From Palsa-504 sp963800415 (GTDB lineage Bacteria; Actinomycetota; Actinomycetes; Streptosporangiales; Streptosporangiaceae), in contig CAWDBS010000035.1 in NCBI GenBank assembly GCA_963800415.1, positions 1-64,000 of the forward strand: 64,000 nucleotides of DNA, written 5' to 3'. Positions 26,121 to 34,349 of this stretch are shown in pieces; positions within the stretch are counted from its first letter, which is position 1, and each line of letters opens with the position of its first letter. The notes under the pieces are model-generated. The model saw only the letters and a list, made by a program, of their open reading frames with translations. It searched no databases and was not told where the DNA came from. A program made the translations under genes and the position numbers.

Positions 26121-26438
26121 CTACGCCCTGGCGAACGTGACCGACACCTCGAACGTCGCCCCCGCCGAGACCTTGGACACGATCACGCCCGCGTCCGCCC
26201 TCAAAGTGATCCCGAACGAGGCCGACACCTCCCCCAGCCGCCAACCCTCCGGCGAAGGCAGCGACTTCAAGCTCTTCGCCACGGCCTCCGAACCAGCCTC
26301 GATCGCCCCCCGGATGTCGTCCTGCCGGTCACTTAGCACCTCGGCCAGGCTCTTACCGAAGGTAATCTCCCGGTCCGCGGCCACGTCCACATCCACGACC
26401 TGCACCCACACCCGCTCCGGATCCATCCCAGCCACCAC
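26121..26438 (-). CDS. Trypco1-like (CU044_2847-type) small protein
   Basis: Up to 105 residues; GTG at 26438 or ATG at 26426 could start it. It contains VWVQVVDVDVAADREI, a long helix (SDRQDDIRGAIEAGSEAVAK) and a terminal WRLGEVSASFGITLRADAG, ATFEVSVTF. This is the pattern of the trypsin co-occurring domain 1 (EVxxxFGxxLxAxAGxxI..A.....F.V...). Such proteins are encoded next to trypsin-like STAND proteins and may be the protease substrate, inhibitor or released effector. The stop is two bases before the start of the large protein, so the pair is translationally coupled. Confidence 0.8.
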   Translation of the reverse strand: MVAGMDPERVWVQVVDVDVAADREITFGKSLAEVLSDRQDDIRGAIEAGSEAVAKSLKSLPSPEGWRLGEVSASFGITLRADAGVIVSKVSAGATFEVSVTFARA

Positions 26439-26986
26439 TATTTAGCCACCCCCCCAAACGAGTCCACCCACTCTAAGCTCTCGCCCGGAAGAGACATGCT
26501 GGCCAACGTGCATGGCTGGCATCAAAATGCGTATGGGTACCGCGCCACGCCCACCAGGCGCTGCCGGCATCAGGGTCGTGCCACATCTGGCTCTCAGCGC
26601 TTGGCGATTCATGTCGAACGCCACGTAATTCCCGGGACTGTGCAGCGAACGGCTCTGTCGCAAATCCGGTGGTGACGGAGGGTGATGACGGCGATGAGCA
26701 GGCCCACCGATCACGAAGCCGCGGGTCCGTACGGTGGAGCGGTCATTCTGCGGAATTGGCCGACCTGCGTAAAGTCCGCCAGCGTCGGCCCGGCGTGCTG
26801 GAGTCCACATCCCGCTGCAGCGCCGTCCGCTCGTGGAAGATCGAGGTCAGAGGCCCCAACCGCACTCTCTGCAATTGCCAGCGGCGGATACTCACGACCC
26901 GTTACCACCGGATGCGCGACAGAGCCCAGCGAACGGTGTTCCGGCCCGACACGCCGGGCTGAGGTCCGGCGGGATGGGCACTGTAA
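26439..26986. other. Upstream region of the conflict operon and IS scar
   Basis: The first 200 bases upstream of the Trypco1-like gene should hold the operon promoter, but no clear -35/-10 pair is seen. GGCTCTGTCGCAAATCCGG at about 26651 looks like a transposon inverted end. No gene is supported. Confidence 0.4.
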
Positions 26987-26989
26987 GTG

Positions 26990-27228
26990 ATGACATCGGA
27001 TGCTGTGAATCCGCACAAGAGTGACAAGAGTGACGGGCGGCAGCTGTCGCCGGAGCAGGCCGCAGCGGCGGCGATGGTGGCCGAGGCCCGGCAGCGGGGC
27101 CTGGAGCTGACCGGCCCGGATGGGCTGCTGAAGCTGTTCACCAAGAATGTGCTGGAAACGGCCCTGAACGAGGAGATCACCGAGCACCCGGGCTATGAGA
27201 AAAACCAGGCTGACCCGGGGCGCCAGTC
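26990..27228 (+). pseudogene. IS256-family transposase, N-terminal fragment
   Basis: Encodes about 80 residues: LSPEQAAAAAMVAEARQRGL, LTGPDGLLKLFTKNVLETAL, NEEITEHPGYEK, the N-terminal region of mutator-type (IS256) transposases. It is cut at 27228, the exact left end of an IS6 element; the DDE part is absent from the other side of IS6. A deletion involving IS6 is likely. Confidence 0.8.
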
Positions 27229-28030
27229 GGCACTGTTGCATTGCGCGATGTCCGCGCAGCCTCGAAGTGCGAGCTCGGTGCGCCCGGGTCAGATCGCCAG
27301 CGCGAGCTCACCGAAGATCGTGCGGAGCTTGTGATGGTCCGGGACGTCGGCGGCGATCTCGTAGTGGCCGCGGCGGAGGTTCTGCACGAACGCGTGACCA
27401 GCGGCCAGGATCCGCGCTGAGCGGTGCCGTTTCAGGCCGCGCATCGGCCGCAGCCGTGCCTTCAGCCGTCCGTGATCTGTCTCGATCGGGTTATCAGCGT
27501 ACTGCTCGACGGTGTGCAGGGCCGAGGGGACCAGCTCATCGAGCACCCGCAGATAAGCAGGAGCGCGGTCAGTGGTTACCTCGGCCGGGACCGTCCCCGC
27601 GCGCAGCGCCCGGGTGAAGAACCGCCGCGCGGCTCCCAGGTCGCGCCGTTCGGATAGCAGCACGTCGATGACCTGGCCATGCTGGTCGATGGCCCGGTAC
27701 AAGTACGCCCACCTCCCGGCGACCTTGACGTAGGTCTCATCGGCGAACCACCGGTCACCAGGAGCGTGCCGGCATGGCCGGGCGGCCCCGGTGAACTCGG
27801 GGGTGAAGCGCTCCACCCACCGGTAGATCGTGACGTGATCGACTGTGATGCCGCGTTCGGCCATCAGTTCCTCAACGTCGCGGTAGGACCGGCCGTAGCG
27901 CAGGTACCAGCGGACGTCCAGGGAGATCACCTCCCGCGGGAAGCGGAAGCCAGCGAACACGGAAGACGAGCCCGACGATGTCACCGGAACAGTCTGCCTG
28001 CCCGCTGCGATCGACCAACGCAACAGCGCC
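27229..28030 (-). mobile_element. IS6-family element
   Basis: 802 bp with inverted ends GGCACTGTTGCATTGCGCGA (27229) and, on the other strand, GGCGCTGTTGCGTTGGTCGA (to 28030). The flanks belong to two different transposons and show no common 8-bp duplication, as expected after an IS6-mediated deletion or inversion. Confidence 0.85.
27289..27984 (-). CDS. IS6-family transposase
   Basis: About 231 residues from a GTG at 27984, the usual IS6 length. VISLDVRWYLRYGRSYRDVE is the N-terminal HTH region. The DDE triad is D in GDRWFADETYVKVAG, D in EVTTDRAPAY and E in NPIETDHGRLKARL. The C-terminal RPMRGLKRHRSARI and final helices are present. The gene is intact and spans nearly the whole element. 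It replicates by copy-in, so it often bounds deletions. Confidence 0.88.
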   Translation of the reverse strand: MTSSGSSSVFAGFRFPREVISLDVRWYLRYGRSYRDVEELMAERGITVDHVTIYRWVERFTPEFTGAARPCRHAPGDRWFADETYVKVAGRWAYLYRAIDQHGQVIDVLLSERRDLGAARRFFTRALRAGTVPAEVTTDRAPAYLRVLDELVPSALHTVEQYADNPIETDHGRLKARLRPMRGLKRHRSARILAAGHAFVQNLRRGHYEIAADVPDHHKLRTIFGELALAI

Positions 28031-28239
28031 CACCGTGATGGCCCAGTATGCCCGGCACTACAACGGGCGAAGACCGCACCGCGCTCCAGCTCCAGCCACC
28101 ACGGCCCGATCACCTCGTGGCCGATCTTTCCCAGGAACAGATCAAGCGTCGGCCAGTCCTCGTCGGCCTCATCAACGAATACGAGCGAGTCGCGTGAAAG
28201 TCCATGTCACAGCCAGCGGCACAGTTCTGGCACCCCACA
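28031..28239 (+). mobile_element. Integrase-core IS scar (3' end)
   Basis: 28037-28199 encodes AQYARHYNGRRPHRAL and then KRRPVLVGLINEYERVA with a stop. It is followed by the IS end TTCTGGCACCCCACA at 28225-28239. It is the distal part of a transposase whose rest was removed at the IS6 junction. Confidence 0.7.
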
Positions 28240-28413
28240 GGATGTCGCGACGGGGCGCCCGTCGCGCGGCGATTACGCATCGTAACAAACGGCCAGGCAC
28301 CGGCGCCTTGCTCTCAGCGCCGAGGCCGAATAGGTATTTTGACGTCAGGGACCGTCGTCGATGTCTCTGGAACTAACTGGAGTCGGCCGATGACATGGCC
28401 GCCTGTGGCCCGG

Positions 28414-29106
28414 TCAGGATGGGGGAACGGGTTCACTGTCGGCCGCATCGGCCTCCAGGTCGCGCAACTGGCCTTCCAGGTACGCCTTCAGCCTGCTGCG
28501 GTAATCGCGCTCGAAGGCGCGTAGGTCATCGACCCGCCGCTCGAGTTCCTCGCGCTCGTGCACCAGCGAGCCCACGGCCTGGTGGTACCGCTCCTGCGCG
28601 TCGCGCTGCAGGCTCTCGGCCATGGCCCGCGCATCACTGGTGATCTGTTCCACCTGGCTGCGGGCCTTGCCGAGGATCTCATCGGCCGCCCGGCGCGCCC
28701 GGCGTAGCGTCTCGCCTGCTTCCCGGCGGGCATCCGCGAGGGCCTGGTCGGCGGTCTGCTGCGCCAGCACCAGCACCCGGGCCACGGTGTCCATGCTGGG
28801 CTCCTGGCCCGGCATGCCCATCAGCGCCGGCACAGGCGTGCGCTGCGGCTCGGGCAGCACCGGCTCCGCGGCCATCCTCTCCGGGTCAGGTTCGGTCAGG
28901 GCAGAGCTGAGGGCGGGCACCGCCGGCGTGCCGCCGCCCAGGCACTCGGCAAGCTTCGCCCGCAGTTCCTGATTCTCCTGAAGGAGCCTCTCCAGCTCGG
29001 TCTCCACCTCGTCGAGGAAGGCGTCAACCTCTTCCTCGTCGTAGCCGGGCCGCAGCCGGGTGGTAGCGAACTGCTTGTTCCGCACGTCCGCGGGCATCAG
29101 CGGCAT
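28414..29106 (-). CDS. DivIVA-domain (Wag31-like) protein
   Basis: 230 residues. MPLMPADVRNKQFATTRLRP and GYDEEEVDAFLDEVETELER are the diagnostic N-terminal lipid-binding and coiled-coil start of DivIVA/Wag31. A Pro-rich linker (about 60-105) leads to a long coiled coil (DARREAGETLRRARRAADEI through LVHEREELERRVDDLRAFE). Such proteins mark negatively curved membrane and poles and organise tip growth in actinomycetes. GAGGAGGCGAG precedes the ATG. It is intact; the upstream flank is an IS relic, so this may be an accessory paralogue of the essential wag31. Confidence 0.88.
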   Translation of the reverse strand: MPLMPADVRNKQFATTRLRPGYDEEEVDAFLDEVETELERLLQENQELRAKLAECLGGGTPAVPALSSALTEPDPERMAAEPVLPEPQRTPVPALMGMPGQEPSMDTVARVLVLAQQTADQALADARREAGETLRRARRAADEILGKARSQVEQITSDARAMAESLQRDAQERYHQAVGSLVHEREELERRVDDLRAFERDYRSRLKAYLEGQLRDLEADAADSEPVPPS

Positions 29107-29189
29107 CTCGCCTCCTCGGCACGGAGAGAGTGTCCCCTGACCGGAAAGTAGCTGACCACAGCCGCAACAGGACCCAGTTCAGGGAAAAT

Positions 29190-29490
29190 GGGCACGACGG
29201 CCGTCGGCCTGGGCGCGGAGGAATGCCCGCCAGGAGGTGTCCAGCTGGCGGGGAGCCGGCCGGTGGTGGCGGCGCAGGATCCGCCGCACAGTGCCGCGCT
29301 GATGTGATGGCCAAGCCTGATGAGCTCGCCGTGCACCCTGCGGTATCCCCAGGCCGGGTTCTCCCGCGCGAGTTGACAAGCCGGTGACACCTTGTGGCCG
29401 GTGACACCTTGTGTCGGCGGGAGCAGCCGGGCCTGGGCGGCCAGGACTGCCTGGTTGCCCCAGTCCCGCTTCAGCCGGGTGACCTTACGC
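29190..29490 (-). pseudogene. Integrase-core transposase fragment
   Basis: Minus-strand frames encode LARENPAWGYRRVHGELIRL and, after a frameshift, TVRRILRRHHRPAPRQLDTS and WRAFLRAQADG, matching the middle of the transposase before the DDE core. Ends were not found. It lies just upstream of the DivIVA-like gene. Confidence 0.65.
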
Positions 29491-29776
29491 CGCATTTACC
29501 GCGATCTCGGAGCTGGCCGCGCCAGCCGCGGGTGCGCCGGGGCCGGTTGGTGACCTGCAGGGAGTACTGTCATCCGTCTTGGGCCTCGAACAGGGTGAGC
29601 TGGGCGCCTGGGTGCGGGCGCTCGCAGGACGGACGTCCTGCCTGGTGAGGCCGGCTGACCCTACAGCCCTTCGGAAAACGGTGGTCTAGTAAGTCAAGGA
29701 ACAGTGGTCGGCTCCGGCCGCCGCCTTCGATGGCCGAGAGTATGGCTATTGCCGCATTCTGGACCTGAAGAAGGAC

Positions 29777-31543
29777 GTGAGTACAGTGGCGGCTGAAACC
29801 TCAACCGAGGCGCCCACGAAGACGACGCTCACCTCAGCAGAGTTTGACGTCACGGGTGCCGCTGACGCAGCCGGCGAGCTGGATGCGCCTGGCGCGCTGG
29901 ATTTCTTCATGCTGGACGAGGCCCTTGGCTCGTTGCGTCGGCTCCGGCCGGATACCAGCCTCGTCCGCTACGCACTTAACCTGACCCGCCGTCCCGGGAT
30001 AGTGGCCCAGCGGGCCAGCAAGCTGGCCGCAGATCTCATTGGCATCGCGGCGGGCAGGTCGGCGATCGCTCCGGCGCGCCGCGACCGCCGGTTCTCAGAT
30101 CCCGCGTGGGGGGAGAACCCGCTGCTCAAGTGCACCGTCCAGGCCTACCTGGCCCTCGGGGGGACCGCCGAGGAGCTGCTCGCTGACGCCGGGCTGGACT
30201 GGCGGGACAATGAGCGCCTGAAGTTCGTGCTGACCAACCTCATCGCCGCATCCGCGCCGAGCAACTACCCGCTTATCAGCCCGGCCGCATGGAAAGCATT
30301 CATCGATACCCGCGGGATGAGCGCCGTCCGGGGCATGCGTGCCCTGGTCTCGGATATGTCCTCTGCCCCGCACATCCCGACGATGGTCGAGCCCGGTGCA
30401 TTCGAGGTCGGCAAGGATCTCGCCTGCACGCCGGGGGCGGTGGTGGCCCGCACGGAGGTCTTCGAGCTCATCCAGTACGAGCCGACCACTGAGACCGTGC
30501 ACCGGATCCCGCTGCTGATGATCCCGCCGATGATCAACAAGTATTACGTCACCGATCTTGCGCCCGGCCGCAGCATGCTCGAATTCTTTGTGGCGCAGGG
30601 GTACCAGGTATTCGTGGTTTCCTGGCGCAATCCCGAGAAGAGGCATAGCCACTGGGATCTGGACACCTACGGTCTTGCGGTCACGGAGGCGCTCAGTGCG
30701 GTACGGGAAATCACCAAGGCTCCCAAGGTCAACCTCATGGGCCTGTGCGCCGGCGGCATCACCTCATCGATGGTCAGTGCGCACCTGGCCGCGACCGGGC
30801 AACTCGATCAGATCAACAGCCTGGCCCTGGGCGTAGCGGTCCTGGACCAGACGGATGCGGGCACGACAGTCGCGTTGATGGACGAGGGCACCGCCGCGGC
30901 GTCTATCCTCGCCTCCCGTGGCCGCGGCTACATGGACGGGCGCACCCTCGCCGAGATATTCGCCTGGCTCCGGCCCGATGACCTGATCTGGAACTACTGG
31001 GTCAACAACTACCTGCAAGGAAAGAAGCCCCCGCCGTTCGACATCCTCTACTGGAACGCCGACACCACCAGGATGCCCGCGGGGCTGCACCGCGATTTCA
31101 TCGAGATCGCCATGGACAACGCGCTGACCAAGCCAGGTGCGGCCAGCATGCTGGGATCCCCCGTCGATCTGTCCAAGATCGACGTCGACAGCTACGTCGT
31201 GGCCGGCATCGACGACCACATCGTGCCCTGGCCATCGGCGTATCAGAGCACCCAGCTGCTCAGTGGCAACGTCCGGTTCGTGCTGTCCACCAGCGGGCAC
31301 ATCGCTTCCATGGTCAACCCGCCAGCCAACCCGAAGGCGACCTTCCGGCTCGCACCCAGCAACCCGCCCGACCACCGCGAATGGCTGGCCCAGGCCGAGA
31401 CGGTCCAGGGCAGCTGGTGGCCGGACTACACCACCTGGCTGGCGGACCGCAGCGGTGACATGAAGCGGCGCCCGCAGAAGCTGGGCAGCGCCAAGCACCC
31501 GCCGCTCGATCCCGCGCCGGGTCGCTACATCCTGCAGAAGTAA
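29777..31543 (+). CDS. phaC: Polyhydroxyalkanoate synthase (PhaC-type)
   Basis: 588 residues from a GTG; GAAGAAGGA lies upstream. After a variable N-terminus, residues 110-200 (ENPLLKCTVQAYLALG, LKFVLTNLIAASAPSNYPLI) match the PhaC N-terminal domain. The alpha/beta hydrolase core has the lipase-like box LMGLCAGG with the catalytic Cys near 322, D in YWNADTT near 428, D in GIDDHIVPW near 478 and H in TSGHIASMVNPP near 507. It polymerises (R)-3-hydroxyacyl-CoA into storage polyester on granules. No phaA/B/P genes are adjacent. An IS starts six bases after its stop. Confidence 0.9.
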   Translation: MSTVAAETSTEAPTKTTLTSAEFDVTGAADAAGELDAPGALDFFMLDEALGSLRRLRPDTSLVRYALNLTRRPGIVAQRASKLAADLIGIAAGRSAIAPARRDRRFSDPAWGENPLLKCTVQAYLALGGTAEELLADAGLDWRDNERLKFVLTNLIAASAPSNYPLISPAAWKAFIDTRGMSAVRGMRALVSDMSSAPHIPTMVEPGAFEVGKDLACTPGAVVARTEVFELIQYEPTTETVHRIPLLMIPPMINKYYVTDLAPGRSMLEFFVAQGYQVFVVSWRNPEKRHSHWDLDTYGLAVTEALSAVREITKAPKVNLMGLCAGGITSSMVSAHLAATGQLDQINSLALGVAVLDQTDAGTTVALMDEGTAAASILASRGRGYMDGRTLAEIFAWLRPDDLIWNYWVNNYLQGKKPPPFDILYWNADTTRMPAGLHRDFIEIAMDNALTKPGAASMLGSPVDLSKIDVDSYVVAGIDDHIVPWPSAYQSTQLLSGNVRFVLSTSGHIASMVNPPANPKATFRLAPSNPPDHREWLAQAETVQGSWWPDYTTWLADRSGDMKRRPQKLGSAKHPPLDPAPGRYILQK

Positions 31544-31548
31544 CGATG

Positions 31549-32430
31549 CTGTTGGGCTCGAATACACGATCGTGGCGCTGACCTGCGCTTTCTCGTGATC
31601 ACCCGGGCGGTCATGCGATCTGCACTGCGGTGATGCCGGCGCCGGTCAGGACCGCATCGAAGGTTTCGGTGAACTGCCCGGCGCGGTCGCGGACCAGGAA
31701 CCGGAAGTCCTCGGCGTGATCGCCCAGGTCCATCAGGAGGTTGCGGATCTGCTGGCTGGTCCACGGTCCGTCCGGGTGAGCGGTAACTCCGAGGATGTGG
31801 ACGTATCGGGAGCTGACTTCGATGACGAACAGGCAGTACAGGCGCTGGAGGGTCACGGCGCAGTCCACCTGGAAGAAGTCGGTGGCGAGGATGGTCGCGG
31901 CCTGGGCGTGGAGGAACTGCCGCCAGGTCGTGTCGGTGTTCCGCTTCGGCGCTGGTGGGATCCGCAGGGCCTTGAGGATCCGGCGGATGGTTGAGGCGCT
32001 GACCTGGTAACCGAGCCGGGACAGCTCGCCGTGCACTCTGCGGTATCCCCAGGCCGGGTTCTCCTGCGCCAGTCGCAGCGCAAGCTCGCGTATTTCCTGG
32101 CTGATCCTGGGCCGGCCTGGCTGGCTGGGATACGTCCACTCGCGTTGGATCAGCCTGCGGTACCGCCAGTACGGTGCCTGGCGTCACGAGCCGATGGGTG
32201 CGCAATACCGCAGGCATCCACCGGGCCAGCGCCGCCAGGATCGCCCGGTCGGCCCAGTCCAGCTTCGGCCGCGCGACCTGACGCCGCAGCACCGCCACTT
32301 CGTGGCGGAGCGCCATGATCTCCGCATCCTTGGAACGCTGGCTGCGGCCCAGCAGCATCAGCCAGCCAAAGACCCGGATCATGAACAGATACAGGAGCCG
32401 GAGAGGCATAGACCGCGATCTTGCCTCAAC
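31549..32430 (-). mobile_element. Integrase-core IS, deleted (copy 4)
   Basis: The right end TGTTGGGCTCGAATACACGA (31549) is the inverted-repeat type of copy 2. The transposase starts at 32409 on the minus strand. About 300 bases are missing between the second DDE block and the end. The upstream end near 32430-32490 is not clear. Confidence 0.7.
31611..32409 (-). pseudogene. Integrase-core transposase, frameshifted and deleted
   Basis: Starts MPLRLLYLFMIRVFGWLMLL with the HTH segment (SKDAEIMALRHEVAVLRRQV). The frame is lost near 32150 and recovered in ELSRLGYQVSASTIRRILKA, continuing through ATDFFQVDCAVTLQRLYC (first D) and FLVRDRAGQFTETFDAV (second D) to AGITAVQIA. The Glu-bearing C-terminus is deleted, so it is inactive. 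Confidence 0.8.
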
Positions 32431-33008
32431 CTGCTCATCTGGCCGAATCGCAGGTCACATCCCCTCCGTCGAGTTCTGACGCGGTACACGGGTGTCCAGC
32501 CGTGGATCTGGGGCTCGTGCGGACCTTCTCACCCACGTCAGTCTGCGTTCCCTGGCCGGCCATGGTGACGTCCATCCCAGCACGCTGATCTCGCGCCGGA
32601 TCTGCCCGAGCTCCCGCTTCCTTTGCGCCACAGGTGGGCAAGCAATCGGCGCAATGCGGCGCCTTCCTCGCTTGCCCGCGTCAGCGTCGTGGGCGCGAGT
32701 ATCCATGTGGCGACCGTCATCGGGACGGGATGCGCGTACGTTCTAAGCTAAGCCGGGTATGCCCAGCTTCCGTGTCGCCGGCCAGCGCAGCGAAGCGATG
32801 GTCCTCCGGCTGGCCCGGCGCAGCCACGAAGTCGTGCACGACAGAGGCTGGCATTCATCGCCGCGGACGCTGGCAGCGCGGGACCTTCGGCTCTGGTGGC
32901 TGCCTGAAGACAAACCATCCTGGGGGCATGGAACAGATCCGGGGAGGGGTGAGGCGGGCAGAGGCCGGCTTACGCCAGCCCCATTGTTGTAGCCAGGAGG
33001 CCGCTGCT
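32431..33008. other. No gene recognised
   Basis: About 580 bases. Overlapping minus-strand frames (for example around 32540-32700) contain a helical-looking stretch but no family I can name. AGGAGGCC at the end is the ribosome site of the next gene. Confidence 0.4.
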
Positions 33009-33500
33009 ATGAGTGACATCCTTGTGGCATTCGCTACCAAAGCCGGGTCAACTGAGCAGGTGGCAGCGGCCATCGCCGAAGCATTGCGCGAGTCTGGGAA
33101 CATCGTCGATCTCCGGCGCGCCCGCGACGTCCGTGAACCTGCTTCTCGGTGGGGGTGCATCGTGCTCGGCGCGCCGATCTATTCAGGGCGGTGGCATCGC
33201 GACGCCCATCGCTTCCTCAAGCGCCACCGCGGCGAGCTCGGACGCGTGCCGGTGGCGATATTCGGCATGGGACCCAGATCCCCCGAAGAGGAGGCGTGGC
33301 AGCGGTCGCGCAACCAGCTCGACCGGGCCCTGGCAAAGAGAAGCTGGCTGACTCCCGTGGCCGAGGTCGTCTTCGGGGGCGCCGACCCGCCAAAGCGCCA
33401 CAAGACCACCCGGCGGGACCTGCGAGACTGGGCGGCGATCGAGAACTGGGCCCGGGAGATCTCCGCCATTGCGGCCAGCCGCCCGGCCTCAACCGCTTAG
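33009..33500 (+). CDS. Flavodoxin-domain protein (second copy)
   Basis: 163 residues from the ATG at 33009, with AGCCAGGAGG upstream. SDILVAFATKAGSTEQVAAA is the FMN phosphate loop and WGCIVLGAPIYSGRWHRDAH the second FMN loop. The C-terminal RRDLRDWAAIENWAREISA matches the FRDWPAIDAWAAQIAAEL end of the copy at 10343-10879, so they share a subfamily, though they are diverged. Likely FMN-dependent electron carrier or oxidoreductase. Followed 60 bases later by a broken hydrolase gene. Confidence 0.8.
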   Translation: MSDILVAFATKAGSTEQVAAAIAEALRESGNIVDLRRARDVREPASRWGCIVLGAPIYSGRWHRDAHRFLKRHRGELGRVPVAIFGMGPRSPEEEAWQRSRNQLDRALAKRSWLTPVAEVVFGGADPPKRHKTTRRDLRDWAAIENWAREISAIAASRPASTA

Positions 33501-33563
33501 CTGTAAGCCCGTCTCTCACTTGTTTGGGCAATCTGGCCGTCCACCAATTCAGGGAGGCAGGTG

Positions 33564-34042
33564 ATGAGCGAGCCCACCGAGCCGGCCGAGATCCACCACG
33601 GCCTCGCTGTCTACCAGCGAGGCCAGGGCCACCCGCTGCTGGCTTTGCCATACCCGCACGCCTCGGGCGGGGGTCCGATGATCGACGGCCCACTGGTGTC
33701 CCTGGCGGCCGGATGCGGCTTTCGGGTCTCGACCTTCGACCCGCCCGGGCAGTACCGCTCGACGCGGCCAGCCCGGGTAAGCCTCGATGAGATGGTGGAC
33801 TGTGCCACCGAGACGCTCGGCACCCTCCGGCTGCCGGCGCGGGTCGCGGTGATCGGTCACAGCATGTCCGCGCTGTGTTGATCGTCGGCCGGCACGACCC
33901 GCAAACACCGGTGAAGATCAGCAAGGCGATACACAAGCGGGTCCCGGACTCCGAGCTGGAAATCTTCGAGCGAAGCGGGCACTCACCCTTCCTGGAAGAA
34001 CCAGAGCGATTCACCCAGGTCCTCAGCGCCTTCCTGCAGTAG
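33564..34042 (+). pseudogene. Alpha/beta hydrolase with internal deletion
   Basis: The N-terminal part ends at VAVIGHSMSALC with the GxSxS nucleophile elbow. The sequence continues out of frame at 33878 as LIVGRHDPQTPVKISKA (the acid-residue strand) and RSGHSPFLEEPERFTQVL (catalytic His) to a stop at 34040-34042. The cap region between elbow and acid, roughly 100-130 residues, is missing. A simple deletion joined the two parts. Not functional. Confidence 0.8.
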
Positions 34043-34349
34043 GAGGCCGAGCACCGCGAACCGCGGGCGGGCGGCCGGAACGCCGGCAGGCTCAAATAGC
34101 GGCCTCGATTGCGGCCGCCGCCTGCGAAACGGATAGGACCAGGACTCTGATCGAACAATGAACGCGGCCTGGCCGCAGGATGGCGGGACCATCGTCCCTT
34201 CTGAAAAGGGACAGATGGACAGGGTGGCGCTGACAGCAGCGCGCGAGACTGAAGCGATGAGAACCGAATCCCTCGGCACCTCGTATCTGGTGCTGCCGGA
34301 CTGTCCGGCGCCGTATCCCGGTGTGGTCGTCATCCATGAGGCCTCCGGG

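Noticed and set aside
25207..26445. 412-codon plus-strand frame opposite the protease/NB-ARC gene
   Set aside because: Antisense to clear protease and ATPase motifs; Pro/Arg/His-rich.
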